Shown in pieces: positions 38,093 to 47,327 of a DNA stretch of 64,000 bases (position 1 is its first letter; the number at the start of each line of letters is the position of its first letter). A program made the translations under genes and the position numbers. The notes beneath the pieces were generated by a model. The model made no database searches, was not told where the DNA came from, and was given only the letters and a program-made list of their open reading frames with translations. This stretch comes from Curtobacterium sp. UNCCL20 (GTDB taxonomy: Bacteria; Actinomycetota; Actinomycetes; Actinomycetales; Microbacteriaceae), in NCBI RefSeq assembly GCF_900101675.1, contig NZ_FNKG01000001.1, positions 1,099,378-1,163,377 on the forward strand. Reading direction: 5' to 3'.

Positions 38093-39418
38093 GTGACACG
38101 CACGCGATTCGCCGCACTCGGTGCGCTCGGCCTGGCCGCCGCGCTCGCCCTCACCGGGTGCTCCGCCGGAAGCAACGGAGCTTCCGACAGCGGGACGAAG
38201 TCCATCGGCACACCCGATGGCAAGGGCAAGACCATCACCGTCTGGATCATGAACGGCGACCTCAGCCCGAAGATCCTCGACGTCGCCGAGAAGCAGTTCA
38301 CCAAGGCCACCGGCGCCAAGGTGAAGCTGCAGCTCCAACAGTGGGACGGCATCACCACCAAGCTGACGACCGCGCTCGCCCAGAAGGACGCGCCGGACGT
38401 GGTCGACCTCGGCAACACGCAGGTCCCCGTGTACGCGGCGACCGGTGGGCTGATGGACCTCTCGCCGTACAAGAAGGAGCTCCAGGGCGGACAGACCTGG
38501 CTCTCCGGACTCGAGGGGCCGGCCACCGTCGACGGCAAGCTGTACGGAGCGCCGCTGTTCGCCGGCAACCGCGCCGTGATCTACAACAAGAAGACGTGGG
38601 CCGACGCCGGGGTGACCGACGTGCCGAAGTCCTACGACGAGCTCACGGCCGACCTCGACAAGGTCAAGGCCAAGAACCCCCAGGCCGACTTCTCCGCCTT
38701 CTACATGCCGGGGCAGTACTGGTACGGCGGCCTGCAGTGGATGTGGGACGCCGGTGGACAGATCGCCACCGAGAAGGGCGGCAAGTGGAAGGGGGCGATC
38801 GACTCCGCCGACGCCGTCAAGGGCCTCACCGCCTGGAAGGACTTCCAGAACAGCTACTCGGCGAAGTCCACGCAGGACATCAACACCGACAAGCCGGCCG
38901 AGTCCGACGTCTTCGCGCAGGGCAACACCTCCGCGATCCTCGGATCGGCGTGGGAGATCGGCTCGATCACCACGGCCAAGCCCGAACTGCAGGACCAGAT
39001 CGGCACGTTCGCGATGCCGTCGTCGACCGAGGGCAAGACGCAGCCCGTCTTCCTCGGTGGCTCGGACCTCGGCATCCCCTCGAAGTCGCAGAACCAGGAC
39101 CTCGCGCTCTACTACACGAAGATCCTCACCTCGAAGGAGTTCCAGAAGGACCAGGTGTTCGGGGTCGACGGCTGGGAGCCCAACTCGACGCAGCTGCTCG
39201 ACGCGGTGGCCGGTGACGTGGACGAGCTCCACAAGCCGTACTTCGCGGCGGCCTCCACGAGCCGTCCGACGCCGGCGACCCCGGGCTGGGCGACCATCGA
39301 GAGCGACTCCTCGTTCCAGACGATGTTCGCGGACATCGCCACGGGGCGGAAGACGCCGAAGCAGGCAGCAGAGGGCTTCTCGGAGCACCTCACGGCCGCG
39401 CTCAACGCGCAGCAGTAG
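38093..39418 (+). CDS. Sugar ABC transporter substrate-binding lipoprotein
   Basis: 441 residues. A lipoprotein signal ('GLAAALALTGCSAGSNG', lipobox 'LTGC') anchors it outside the membrane. The mature part is a family 1 extracellular solute-binding protein of the CUT1 class: 'TITVWIMNGDLSPKILDVAE', 'KDAPDVVDLGNTQVPVYAATG', and 'FLGGSDLGIPSKSQNQDLA' near the C-terminus. It binds an oligosaccharide, identity unknown. GTG 38093 with AAGGGAG five bases upstream is the start; longer readings pass through the operator region. First gene of an operon with two permeases. Confidence 0.92.
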   Translation: MTRTRFAALGALGLAAALALTGCSAGSNGASDSGTKSIGTPDGKGKTITVWIMNGDLSPKILDVAEKQFTKATGAKVKLQLQQWDGITTKLTTALAQKDAPDVVDLGNTQVPVYAATGGLMDLSPYKKELQGGQTWLSGLEGPATVDGKLYGAPLFAGNRAVIYNKKTWADAGVTDVPKSYDELTADLDKVKAKNPQADFSAFYMPGQYWYGGLQWMWDAGGQIATEKGGKWKGAIDSADAVKGLTAWKDFQNSYSAKSTQDINTDKPAESDVFAQGNTSAILGSAWEIGSITTAKPELQDQIGTFAMPSSTEGKTQPVFLGGSDLGIPSKSQNQDLALYYTKILTSKEFQKDQVFGVDGWEPNSTQLLDAVAGDVDELHKPYFAAASTSRPTPATPGWATIESDSSFQTMFADIATGRKTPKQAAEGFSEHLTAALNAQQ

Positions 39419-39422
39419 TCGG

Positions 39423-40424
39423 ATGACGTCCACTGCAGAACGGGTGCCCGGTTCGGCTTCGGCCGAGCCGGGCACCCGGCAGCGCGGTTCCGGTCCGCGG
39501 GGTGGGAACGGGGCCGGTCGCCGCCGTTCGGTGACGTCGTCGCGTGCGCCGCTCGTGCTGCTCGCCCCCGCGGCACTGCTCCTCCTCGCCCTCGTCGTCT
39601 ACCCGCTCGTCCGGCTCCTGGTCATCTCCTTCCAGGACTACGGGCTCCGGGCGATCTTCACCGGGCAGGCCGGGTTCGCGGGCGTCACGAACTACACGAA
39701 CGTCCTGACCGACCCGAGCTTCTGGCCGGTCATCCTCCGCACCGTCCTGGTCACCGGAGCGATGGTCGTCGGGACCATCGGTATCGGCATGGCGGTGTCG
39801 CAGCTGCTCACCCGGCTCAGCGTCGCGATGCGGACGGTCGTCAGCGTCGTGCTCGTGCTGGCGTGGGCGATGCCGAACGTCGCCTCGAGCCTGGTGTGGC
39901 AGTGGCTGTTCCAGCCGTTCTACGGCGTGCTGAACTGGCTCATCACCCAGCTCGGCGTGTTCGGAGACCACACCCAGGACAACTGGGCGTCGAGCCCCGG
40001 GCAGGCGCTCACGATCGTGCTGACGCTCGTCATCTGGCAGGCGGTGCCGTTCGTCGCCCTGACGCTCTACGCCGCGCAGTCGCAGATCGCCCCCGAGTAC
40101 TACGAGGCCGGGTCGCTCGACGGTGCCTCGTCGTGGGCGATGTACCGCGCGATCACGCTGCCGGCGCTCGTGCCGACGCTGCTGCTCGTCACGATCCTCT
40201 CCGTGATCTGGGACTTCAACGTCTTCAACCAGATCTGGCTGCTCACCCGGGGCGGCCCCGAGGACACCACGCTCACGCTCGGCATCTGGACCTTCGTGAA
40301 GTCCTTCGTGTCGAACGCCTACGGGCAGGGCGCGGCGATCGCCGTCATCTCGACGCTGATCCTCGGTGCGCTCACCAGTTACTACATCCGCCGGCTCGTC
40401 CGGAGCGGGGAGGAGGACCTGTGA
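39423..40424 (+). CDS. Sugar ABC transporter permease, MalF type
   Basis: 333 residues, CUT1-class permease with six membrane helices after a basic N-terminal tail ('APLVLLAPAALLLLALVVYPL' opens helix 1). The EAA loop is 'YYEAGSLDGASSWAMYRAIT' then 'LPALVPTLLLV'. The Thr/Gly sequence 'RGGPEDTTLTLGIW' is typical of MalF-type proteins. The ATG is four bases after the binding-protein stop, and its own stop overlaps the GTG of the next permease. It pairs with that permease to form the channel. Confidence 0.92.
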   Translation: MTSTAERVPGSASAEPGTRQRGSGPRGGNGAGRRRSVTSSRAPLVLLAPAALLLLALVVYPLVRLLVISFQDYGLRAIFTGQAGFAGVTNYTNVLTDPSFWPVILRTVLVTGAMVVGTIGIGMAVSQLLTRLSVAMRTVVSVVLVLAWAMPNVASSLVWQWLFQPFYGVLNWLITQLGVFGDHTQDNWASSPGQALTIVLTLVIWQAVPFVALTLYAAQSQIAPEYYEAGSLDGASSWAMYRAITLPALVPTLLLVTILSVIWDFNVFNQIWLLTRGGPEDTTLTLGIWTFVKSFVSNAYGQGAAIAVISTLILGALTSYYIRRLVRSGEEDL

Positions 40425-41353
40425 CGACGACCACGACCCCCGGGGTGACCGGGGTGCCCACCTCCGACACGCAGCCCGACGTGACCGGGCCGAACCGTGC
40501 CTCCGGGCCGGTCGCGCCGGTCCGCGGACGCAAGCGGAAGCCGCGCGTCCTGGCGAACACGATCGCCGTCGTGTTCTGCCTGGTCTGGGTGTTCCCCATC
40601 TACTGGATGGTGAACACGGCGTTCAAGCCCGCCGACGAGGTCACCACGCTCACGCCGATCTGGCTGCCGCTGCGCCCGACCCTCGACAACTTCACGCGGG
40701 CGCTCACCCAGGACGGGTTCCTCGTCTACCTGCGCAACTCGGCGATCGTGGTGGTCGCGGCGGTGCTGCTGTCCATCGTCGTCGGGTTCCTGGCGTCGGC
40801 GGCCCTGTCGCGCTTCCGGTTCCGGGGTCGCCGGGCGATCCTCGTCGCGATCCTCTTCGTGCAGATGATCCCCTCCGGCGCGCTCCTGATCCCGCTGTTC
40901 CTGTCGTTCCAGACGCTCGGGCTGCTGAACAGCTACCTCGGGCTGATCCTGGCGTACGTCGCGAGCGTGCTGCCGTTCTCGATCTGGGTCATGCGCGGGT
41001 TCTTCGTCGCGGTCCCGATCGAGATCGAGGAAGCGGCGAAGGTGGACGGCGCCGGGACGTTCCGGATCCTGCGGAGCGTCCTGTTCCCGCTGGTGATGCC
41101 GGGCGTCATCGCGACGAGCGTGTTCGCGTTCATCGCGGCGTGGAACGACTACCTCACCGCGTACGTGATGCTGAAGGACCAGGGGATGTACACGCTGCCG
41201 GTGTGGCTCGCCGGGTTCTCGACGGACAAGGGGACGGACTTCGGCGGGCTGATGGCAGCGTCGGTGCTGTTCTCGATCCCGGTCGTGGTGTTCTTCCTGA
41301 TCGTGCAGCGGCGGCTCGTCAGCGGCATGACGGCGGGAGCGGTCAAGGGCTGA
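40421..41353 (+). CDS. Sugar ABC transporter permease, MalG type
   Basis: 310 residues, CUT1-class. A Thr/Pro-rich N-terminal tail of about 45 residues is followed by helix 1 ('TIAVVFCLVWVFPIYWMVNT') and five more spans. The EAA loop is 'EIEEAAKVDGAGTFRILRSV' and 'LFPLVMPGVIATSVFAFI'. 'AFIAAWNDYLTAYVML' is the conserved MalG ending. No ATPase gene follows; CUT1 systems in Gram-positives often share one MsmX-like ATPase encoded elsewhere. A hairpin closes the operon. Confidence 0.92.
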   Translation: MTTTTTPGVTGVPTSDTQPDVTGPNRASGPVAPVRGRKRKPRVLANTIAVVFCLVWVFPIYWMVNTAFKPADEVTTLTPIWLPLRPTLDNFTRALTQDGFLVYLRNSAIVVVAAVLLSIVVGFLASAALSRFRFRGRRAILVAILFVQMIPSGALLIPLFLSFQTLGLLNSYLGLILAYVASVLPFSIWVMRGFFVAVPIEIEEAAKVDGAGTFRILRSVLFPLVMPGVIATSVFAFIAAWNDYLTAYVMLKDQGMYTLPVWLAGFSTDKGTDFGGLMAASVLFSIPVVVFFLIVQRRLVSGMTAGAVKG

Positions 41354-41366
41354 CCCGCGCGGTCCC

Positions 41367-41400
41367 GACGCCCCGACCTGCTCCGGCAGGCCGGGGCGTC
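41367..41400 (+). terminator. Terminator of the sugar ABC operon
   Basis: GACGCCCCGACCTG (41367-41380) pairs with CAGGCCGGGGCGTC (41387-41400) with one mismatch around a 6-base loop. T-richer sequence (TTCGTTGGCGTTGGTTT) follows. Confidence 0.85.
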
Positions 41401-41430
41401 TTCGTTGGCGTTGGTTTCAGGAGAGAACAG

Positions 41431-41460
41431 TTGCGTTTCTGTGGGAAGCGGACGTATGCT
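41431..41460 (+). promoter_or_regulatory. Predicted promoter of fruR-fruK-fruA
   Basis: TTGCGT (41431-41436), an 18-base spacer and TATGCT (41455-41460) form a sigma-70-type promoter about 25 bases before AAGGAG and the fruR ATG. ACAG and CTGT flank the -35 box (41427-41442), a possible short operator. Confidence 0.6.
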
Positions 41461-41493
41461 CCTCAAAACCCACGGGAACGAAGGAGTTCGGGC

Positions 41494-42282
41494 ATGTACG
41501 CAACTGAGCGGCAAGACGCCATCGCCGCCGAGCTGCAGTCGGCCGGCCGGGTCTCCGTCGCCGACCTGGCCGAGCACTTCGACGTCACGACCGAGACCGT
41601 GCGCCGCGACCTCGACGCGCTCGAGTCGGCCGGCCTCCTGCGCCGGGTACACGGCGGAGCGGTCCCCGTCAGCAGGTCGAGCGTCGTCGAGCTCACCGTC
41701 GCCGAGCGCGAAGGGCAGCACAACTCCGCGAAGACCGCCATCGCCCGCGCCGCGATGCGCCTCGTCCCGCCGACCTTCACCGGGTCCATCGCCATCGACG
41801 CGGGCACCACCTGCGCCGCCGTCGCCACCGAGCTCGCACGGTGGGAGCCGACGACCGCGGGTGCCACCCTCACCGTCATCACCAACTCCGTCCCGATCGC
41901 CGCGACCCTGCAGCACAGCGCACACGTCGAGCTCCACTTGCTCGGCGGGCGTGTGCGCGGTGTCACGAGTGCCGCGGTCGGCACCGCCACGGTCGAGCAG
42001 ATCGGTGCGCTCCGACCCGACATCGCGTTCGTCGGCACGAACGGCCTGTCCGCCGGGTTCGGCCTCAGCACCCCGGACGAGTACGAAGCTGCCGTCAAGG
42101 GGGCCTACGTCCTCGCGGCCCGCCGGAGCGTCGTGCTCGCCGACGCCGCCAAGCACGGGGTCGAGGCGCTCATGCGGTTCGCCCGGCTCGACGAGATCGA
42201 CACCGTCGTCACCGACCAGGAACCCCCGGCAGACCTCGCCGGGGCGCTCACCGACGCCGACGTCGAGGTGGTCGTGGCATGA
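41494..42282 (+). CDS. fruR: DeoR-family regulator of fructose use
   Basis: 262 residues. The N-terminal DeoR helix-turn-helix is 'RVSVADLAEHFDVTTETVRRDL' followed by 'DALESAGLLRRVHGGAVP', and the C-terminal sugar-phosphate sensor domain has 'SIAIDAGTTCAAVATEL' and 'TVITNSVPIAATL'. DeoR members next to fruK/fruA usually repress the operon and respond to fructose 1-phosphate. ATG 41494 has AAGGAG seven bases upstream. Its stop overlaps the fruK ATG, so the three genes are coupled. Confidence 0.9.
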   Translation: MYATERQDAIAAELQSAGRVSVADLAEHFDVTTETVRRDLDALESAGLLRRVHGGAVPVSRSSVVELTVAEREGQHNSAKTAIARAAMRLVPPTFTGSIAIDAGTTCAAVATELARWEPTTAGATLTVITNSVPIAATLQHSAHVELHLLGGRVRGVTSAAVGTATVEQIGALRPDIAFVGTNGLSAGFGLSTPDEYEAAVKGAYVLAARRSVVLADAAKHGVEALMRFARLDEIDTVVTDQEPPADLAGALTDADVEVVVA

Positions 42283-43286
42283 GTCGCCGCATCGTCACCG
42301 TCACCCCGAACCCCTCCCTCGACCGCACCATCGAGCTCGCCGGTGAACTGCAGCGCGGTGCCGTCCAGCGCGCGACCCGGAGCACCGCAGAACCCGGCGG
42401 CAAGGGCGTCAACGTCTCCCGGGTCGTCGTCGCGAGCGGCGGCGACACCGTGGCGGTCCTGCCCGGCGACGAGCTCGACCCCGTCCTGCTCGGCCTCGCG
42501 ACACGCGGCATCCCCACGGCGGCGCTGCCCATCGGTGCTCCGCTCCGCTCGAACGTCACCGTGACCGAGCCGACCGGCACCACCACGAAGCTCAACGAGC
42601 CGGGCCCGTCCCTCGCCGGCCGCCTCGACGACCTCGCGGCCCTCGTCGCCGAGACCGCCGCGGCGACGGCCACCGGCCCGGCGGCCCGCTGGGTCGTCCT
42701 CGCCGGATCGCTGCCGCCGGGGCTCCCCGACGACGCGCTCGCCGTCCTGGTCCGCGCCGTCCGCAAGCGTCACGGCGACGGAGTACGGATCGCCGTGGAC
42801 TCGTCGGGCGTGCCGTTCACCGCGCTGCTGCAGTCCGGCGAGCGGATCGACCTGGTGAAGCCGAACGCCGAGGAGCTCGCCGAGGTCGTCGGCGGCGACC
42901 CGGAGACGTACGAGCGGGACGTCGACGCGGCCGCGACGGCTGCGCAGCGACTCCGCGACCGGAACGTCGGCGCGGTCCTCCTCACCCTCGGGAGCGCCGG
43001 AGCCGTCCTCGTCACCGACACCGGGAGCTACGCCGCCGCCGCCCCGCGGATCGTCGCCCGTTCCACGGTGGGCGCGGGGGACTCCTCACTGGCCGGTTAC
43101 CTCCTCGCCGAGGTCGCCGGACAGTCGCCCGAGCAGCGGCTCGCCCAGGCCGTCGCCACCGGTGCGGCCGCCGCGGCCCTGCCCGGCAGCGACGTCCCTG
43201 CGCTCGACCACACCGACCCGGCCGCCATCACGGTCCGCACGCTGCACCCGCAGCAGTCGCAGCAGCCCGCCCACGAACCGGCCTGA
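42279..43286 (+). CDS. fruK: 1-Phosphofructokinase
   Basis: 335 residues, PfkB family. It opens 'IVTVTPNPSLDRTIELAGEL' and has 'EPGGKGVNVSRVVVASGG' for substrate binding. The C-terminal catalytic motif 'STVGAGDSSLAGYLLAEVAG' carries the base Asp and anion hole. It phosphorylates fructose 1-phosphate to fructose 1,6-bisphosphate. The ATG at 42279 overlaps the fruR stop. Fructose 1-phosphate comes from the PTS permease encoded next. Confidence 0.93.
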   Translation: MSRRIVTVTPNPSLDRTIELAGELQRGAVQRATRSTAEPGGKGVNVSRVVVASGGDTVAVLPGDELDPVLLGLATRGIPTAALPIGAPLRSNVTVTEPTGTTTKLNEPGPSLAGRLDDLAALVAETAAATATGPAARWVVLAGSLPPGLPDDALAVLVRAVRKRHGDGVRIAVDSSGVPFTALLQSGERIDLVKPNAEELAEVVGGDPETYERDVDAAATAAQRLRDRNVGAVLLTLGSAGAVLVTDTGSYAAAAPRIVARSTVGAGDSSLAGYLLAEVAGQSPEQRLAQAVATGAAAAALPGSDVPALDHTDPAAITVRTLHPQQSQQPAHEPA

Positions 43287-43392
43287 CCCCGCCGGTACCG
43301 CCCTCCCCGAACCGAACCGCACCACCGAACCGCACCGCACCCCCGAACACCAGCACCCCGTGCGTCCGCAGCACGATTGCAAAGGAGCAACC

Positions 43393-45462
43393 ATGTCCGT
43401 CAACACGAGTCCACGCCTCATCAGCGTCCAGCTCGTCGGTCTCGACGAGGACCTCGGCGCCACCTCGAGCGACGTCATCCGCGTCCTCGCCGACCGCGTC
43501 GCCGCCTCCGGCCGCGCGGCGGACGGTGCCACGCTGGCGCAGGACGCCATCAAGCGCGAGGCCAGCGTCGGCACCGGCGTCCCCGGCGGCATCGCGATCC
43601 CGCACGCCCGTTCCGCGTCGGTGTCCGAGCCGACCCTGGCGATGACCCGCCTGGCACGGACGGTGTCGTTCGGCGCCCCGGACGGCGACGCCGACATCGT
43701 CTTCATGATCGCCGTGCCGGAGGGCGCCGACAAGGACCACCTGACGGTCCTCTCGACGCTCGCCCGTGCCCTCATCCGCGACGACTTCACCGCCGCACTC
43801 CGCGCCGCGACCACCCCGCAGGAGATCGTGGACCTGGTCGACCGCGAGGTGAGCGGCGAGGTCGCCGAAGCCGGCGTCGGCAACACGACCCGCGCCTCCA
43901 GTCCGACCACACCGGACCCGGCACCGACCGCAGGTGGCACGCGCAAGCTGATCGTCGGTGTCACCGCCTGCCCGACCGGCATCGCGCACACCTACATGGC
44001 GGCCGACGCCCTCGTCGCGGCGGCCCAGCGGGCCGGCGCCGAGATGCACGTCGAGACCCAGGGGTCCTCGCAGGTCGAGCCCCTCGACCCGGCGCTCATC
44101 GCCCGGGCCGACGCCGTCGTGTTCGCGGTCGACGTCGACGTCCGCGACCGCGGCCGGTTCGCCGGCAAGCCGCTCGTCGCCGGGCCGGTGAAGCGCGGCG
44201 TCGACGAGCCCGACAAGATGATCGCGGAGGCGCTCCGCGCAGCGGACGACCCGAACGCCGCCCGTGTGCAGGGCGGCGCCGCCACGGCTGAGACGAACAC
44301 GTCGAACGAGCACTTCGGCCAGTCGGTCAAACGCTGGCTGCTCACCGGCGTCAGCTACATGATCCCGTTCGTCGCCGGAGGCGGGCTGCTCATCGCGCTC
44401 GGGTTCCTGCTCGCCGGGTACGGCATCGCGCTGCAGCACGGCGACTCCGGTCAGAACAACGCGGTCTTCACGCTGACGAACTACACGCTGCTCAACCTGC
44501 CGCCGGAGGGCCTCGGCTACTACCTCGGTGCCGCCGCGTTCCAGATCGGCGGGATCTCCCTCGGCTTCCTCGTCGCCGCACTCGCCGGGTACATCGCCTA
44601 CGCGATGGCCGACCGACCCGGCATCGCGCCGGGCTTCGTCGCCGGCTCCATCGCGGTCTTCATGAACGCCGGGTTCCTCGGTGGGCTGATCGGTGGCCTC
44701 ATCGCCGGTGCGGCCGCGTACTGGATCGGCCGCATCCCGACCTGGCGCTGGCTGCGCGGCCTCATGCCGGTCGTGATCATCCCGCTGTTCGCGTCGATCA
44801 TCGCCTCCGGACTCATGCTGCTCGTGCTCGGTGGTCCGATCGCCTGGCTGATGACCCAGCTGACCGAGTTCCTCAACTCGCTGTCCGGTGCCTCCGCGAT
44901 CCTGCTCGGCATCATCCTCGGCCTGATGATGGCGTTCGACCTCGGCGGGCCCGTCAACAAGGTGGCGTACGCGTTCGCGGTCGCCGGCCTCGGTGCGGGG
45001 ACGGCCACCAACGTCGTGCCGTTCGAGATCATGGCCGCGGTCATGGCGGCCGGCATGGTCCCGCCGCTCGCGCTGGCCCTCGCCTCGACCGTCCTCTACC
45101 GCAAGGGCTTCACCAAGCCGGAGCGCGAGAACGGCAAGGCCGCGTGGCTGCTCGGGGCGTCCTTCATCTCCGAGGGTGCGATCCCGTTCGCCGCGGCCGA
45201 CCCGCTGCGGGTCATCCCCGCGTCGATGGTCGGCGCCGCGGTCACGGGTGCGATCTCGATGGCGGCCGGTGTGACCTCGCGGGCACCGCACGGTGGCATC
45301 TTCGTCTTCTTCGCCATCGGTGACGTCGCGATGTTCATCGTGGCGATCCTCGCCGGCACCGTCGTCTCGGCGCTGGTCCTCGTCGGCCTGAAGAAGTGGG
45401 TGCGACGTGCGCCGGCCGAGGTCGCGGCACCGGCTGAGGAGCGGGTGGCGGTCGCCGTCTAG
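43393..45462 (+). CDS. fruA: Fructose PTS permease, EIIABC
   Basis: 689 residues in order EIIA-EIIB-EIIC. The EIIA phospho-His is H71 in 'GIAIPHARS'; the EIIB phospho-Cys is C193 in 'VTACPTGIAHTYMAADAL'; EIIC (from about residue 320) has the fructose-family membrane segments ('MIPFVAGGGLLIALGFLLAG', 'AFDLGGPVNKVAYAFAVAG', 'SEGAIPFAAADPLRVIP'). It imports fructose as fructose 1-phosphate, using phosphate from HPr. ATG 43393 with AAAGGAG. The 106 bases before it contain a CCGAACCGCAC-like low-complexity run and no promoter I can support. Confidence 0.95.
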   Translation: MSVNTSPRLISVQLVGLDEDLGATSSDVIRVLADRVAASGRAADGATLAQDAIKREASVGTGVPGGIAIPHARSASVSEPTLAMTRLARTVSFGAPDGDADIVFMIAVPEGADKDHLTVLSTLARALIRDDFTAALRAATTPQEIVDLVDREVSGEVAEAGVGNTTRASSPTTPDPAPTAGGTRKLIVGVTACPTGIAHTYMAADALVAAAQRAGAEMHVETQGSSQVEPLDPALIARADAVVFAVDVDVRDRGRFAGKPLVAGPVKRGVDEPDKMIAEALRAADDPNAARVQGGAATAETNTSNEHFGQSVKRWLLTGVSYMIPFVAGGGLLIALGFLLAGYGIALQHGDSGQNNAVFTLTNYTLLNLPPEGLGYYLGAAAFQIGGISLGFLVAALAGYIAYAMADRPGIAPGFVAGSIAVFMNAGFLGGLIGGLIAGAAAYWIGRIPTWRWLRGLMPVVIIPLFASIIASGLMLLVLGGPIAWLMTQLTEFLNSLSGASAILLGIILGLMMAFDLGGPVNKVAYAFAVAGLGAGTATNVVPFEIMAAVMAAGMVPPLALALASTVLYRKGFTKPERENGKAAWLLGASFISEGAIPFAAADPLRVIPASMVGAAVTGAISMAAGVTSRAPHGGIFVFFAIGDVAMFIVAILAGTVVSALVLVGLKKWVRRAPAEVAAPAEERVAVAV

Positions 45463-45472
45463 TCACGATCTG

Positions 45473-45518
45473 ACGGACGGGAGGCGCGGTGCCAGCCGGC
45501 ACCGCGCCTCCCGTCCGT
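45473..45518. terminator. Strong bidirectional terminator after fruA
   Basis: A perfect 21-base stem (45473-45493 with 45498-45518) with loop AGCC lies between the convergent fruA and GH20 genes. Its stem contains GGAGGCGCGG/CCGCGCCTCC, close to the dispersed element but without the CTGG end. Confidence 0.88.
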
Positions 45519-45551
45519 CGTGGGTCGCGACCACCGCGTCAGGCCACGCGC

Positions 45552-47297
45552 CTACTCGGCGATGTTCGCCGTCACCGCGTCGATGTACATGGCGCGCTCC
45601 TCGCGCGAGTGCGGACGTCCGGGCACGCCCGGACGCTGCTCCCACGGGAACGGGCCGGCCTCGTGCCGGTACTCGATCCCCATCGCCTCGAGCCGTGCGA
45701 CGTGCTCGGCGAGACGCCCGCGGAACTCGACGACGTCGCGGGGCCCCGTGACGTCGGCCGACCACAGCGCCTCGGCGAGGGCCGCGACGCGGGGGAACAG
45801 CTGGTAGTCGAGCTTCCGGGCGGTGTCGACGTGCTCGGTCCACATGTTGCCCTGGCCGCCGATGACGTGCGCACGCTCCTCGTCGGTGAGGTCCGACGGC
45901 ACCGGGTCGAAGGCGAACACGTCGTCGACGGTGAGGACGATCGACACCGGGATCGGCTCGGTCGGCAGCTCGCTCTGCCGGTAGTCGAGGTACACCTGGT
46001 CGTCCGGGGCGGAGATGACGTCGTGCCCCCGCTTCGCCGCCGTCCGCGCACCGGTGAGGCCGCGCCACGACACCACGGTCGCCGACTTCGAGAGCGTGCC
46101 GCCCTCGAGGATCTCGTCCCACCCGAACGCCCGGCGTCCGTGCGACTCGACGTGTGCGGCGAGCCGGCCGATGATCCAGGCCTGCAGCTGCTCCTCGTCC
46201 TCGAGGCCGAGCTCGCGGATGCGCTCCTGCGTGCGCGGGTCCTGCTCCCACTGCACCTTGGGGCACTCGTCGCCGCCGACACCGATGTACTGGGAGGGGA
46301 ACAGCGCGATGACCTCGTCGAGGACGTCCTGGAAGAACGCGACCGTCGACTCCTCGGCGTTGAGCACGTCGTCGGCGATGCCCCACTCCGTCCAGACGTC
46401 GATCGGCTCACCGGTGACGCCGAGCGACGGGTAGGCGGCGAGGGCGGCGCGGACGTGACCGGGCGTCTCGATCTCGGGGACGACGGTGACGAACCGGTCT
46501 GCCGCGTAGGCGACGATCTCGCGGATGTCGTCCTGCGTGTAGTAGCCACCGTGCGGGCGGCCGTCCTTGCCGGCGACCACCAGCGTGCCGTCGGGGCCGG
46601 GCACGTGCGCGCCGACCTGCGACTCCGTCCGCCACGACCCGACCTCGGTCAGGCGGGGGTACTTGCGGATCTCGATGCGCCACCCCTGGTCCTCGGTGAG
46701 GTGGAAGTGCAGGCGGTTGAGGCGGTGCGCCGCGAGCTGGTCGACGACGCGCATGACCTCGTGCTTCGTGCGGAAGTGCCGGGCGACGTCCAGCATGACC
46801 CCGCGCCAGGCGAAGGCCGGGGCGTCCTCGACGGTGACCGCGGGGATCGTCCACGGGCCGGTACCGACACGGCCGTGCCGGTAGACGTCGGCCGGGAGGG
46901 ACTGCAGGAGCGCCTGGACGCCGTAGAAGACGCCCGCGGCGCTGCCGCCGGTGATCTCGACGCGGTCGGGCGTCACGACGAGGCGGAACGCTTCGGAGCG
47001 GTCGCCAGCGGGTCCCTCGGGCAGGGTGTCGTCGTCCATGGCCACGCGGAGGGTGATCTCGTCGGCGCCGGCGCCGGCGCCGGCGCCGGTGCCGGCCGCG
47101 TCCGTGCGCTCGCCCGGCGTCGCCCCGGCTGCATCGCGCACGGGCAGCCCGGTCGAGCCGCGCAGGGTCTGCTGCAGGTACAGTCGGACCGACTCGCTCG
47201 CAGGGTCTGCGGCGATGCGTGTCGACGGGGTGATCGCGAAGGCACCGACACCCGGTTCGGTGCGGCGCGGCCGTGGGATGAGCATGTCGCAGTCCAT
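45552..47297 (-). CDS. GH20 beta-N-acetylhexosaminidase
   Basis: 581 residues. It has an N-terminal GH20b domain (about 1-150) and the catalytic barrel from about residue 155 ('FAWRGVMLDVARHFRTKHEV'). The substrate-assisted Asp-Glu pair is in 'YIGVGGDECPKVQWEQD'. It removes terminal N-acetylglucosamine or N-acetylgalactosamine, for example from chitin fragments. No signal peptide is visible, so it acts on imported sugars. The GAGAGAGA stretch near residue 72 is encoded by four GGCGCC hexamers (47064-47087). ATG 47297 or 47285 may be the start. It is divergent from a ROK regulator. Confidence 0.93.
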   Translation of the reverse strand: MDCDMLIPRPRRTEPGVGAFAITPSTRIAADPASESVRLYLQQTLRGSTGLPVRDAAGATPGERTDAAGTGAGAGAGADEITLRVAMDDDTLPEGPAGDRSEAFRLVVTPDRVEITGGSAAGVFYGVQALLQSLPADVYRHGRVGTGPWTIPAVTVEDAPAFAWRGVMLDVARHFRTKHEVMRVVDQLAAHRLNRLHFHLTEDQGWRIEIRKYPRLTEVGSWRTESQVGAHVPGPDGTLVVAGKDGRPHGGYYTQDDIREIVAYAADRFVTVVPEIETPGHVRAALAAYPSLGVTGEPIDVWTEWGIADDVLNAEESTVAFFQDVLDEVIALFPSQYIGVGGDECPKVQWEQDPRTQERIRELGLEDEEQLQAWIIGRLAAHVESHGRRAFGWDEILEGGTLSKSATVVSWRGLTGARTAAKRGHDVISAPDDQVYLDYRQSELPTEPIPVSIVLTVDDVFAFDPVPSDLTDEERAHVIGGQGNMWTEHVDTARKLDYQLFPRVAALAEALWSADVTGPRDVVEFRGRLAEHVARLEAMGIEYRHEAGPFPWEQRPGVPGRPHSREERAMYIDAVTANIAE

Positions 47298-47302
47298 TCC
47301 TC

Positions 47303-47320
47303 AAAGATCTTTCGTAATAT
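47303..47320. promoter_or_regulatory. Palindrome and -10 box between GH20 and ROK genes
   Basis: AAAGATCTTT (47303-47312) is a perfect palindrome in the 30-base gap between divergent genes. TAATAT (47315-47320) is a near-perfect -10 box ending 7 bases before the ROK ATG, so its transcript may be leaderless. Confidence 0.55.
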
Positions 47321-47327
47321 GGAGGCT

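Noticed and set aside
47064..47087. Phase-variable switch from GGCGCC hexamers in the GH20 gene
   Set aside because: The unit is a multiple of three, so slippage cannot switch the frame; it only changes a Gly/Ala linker.
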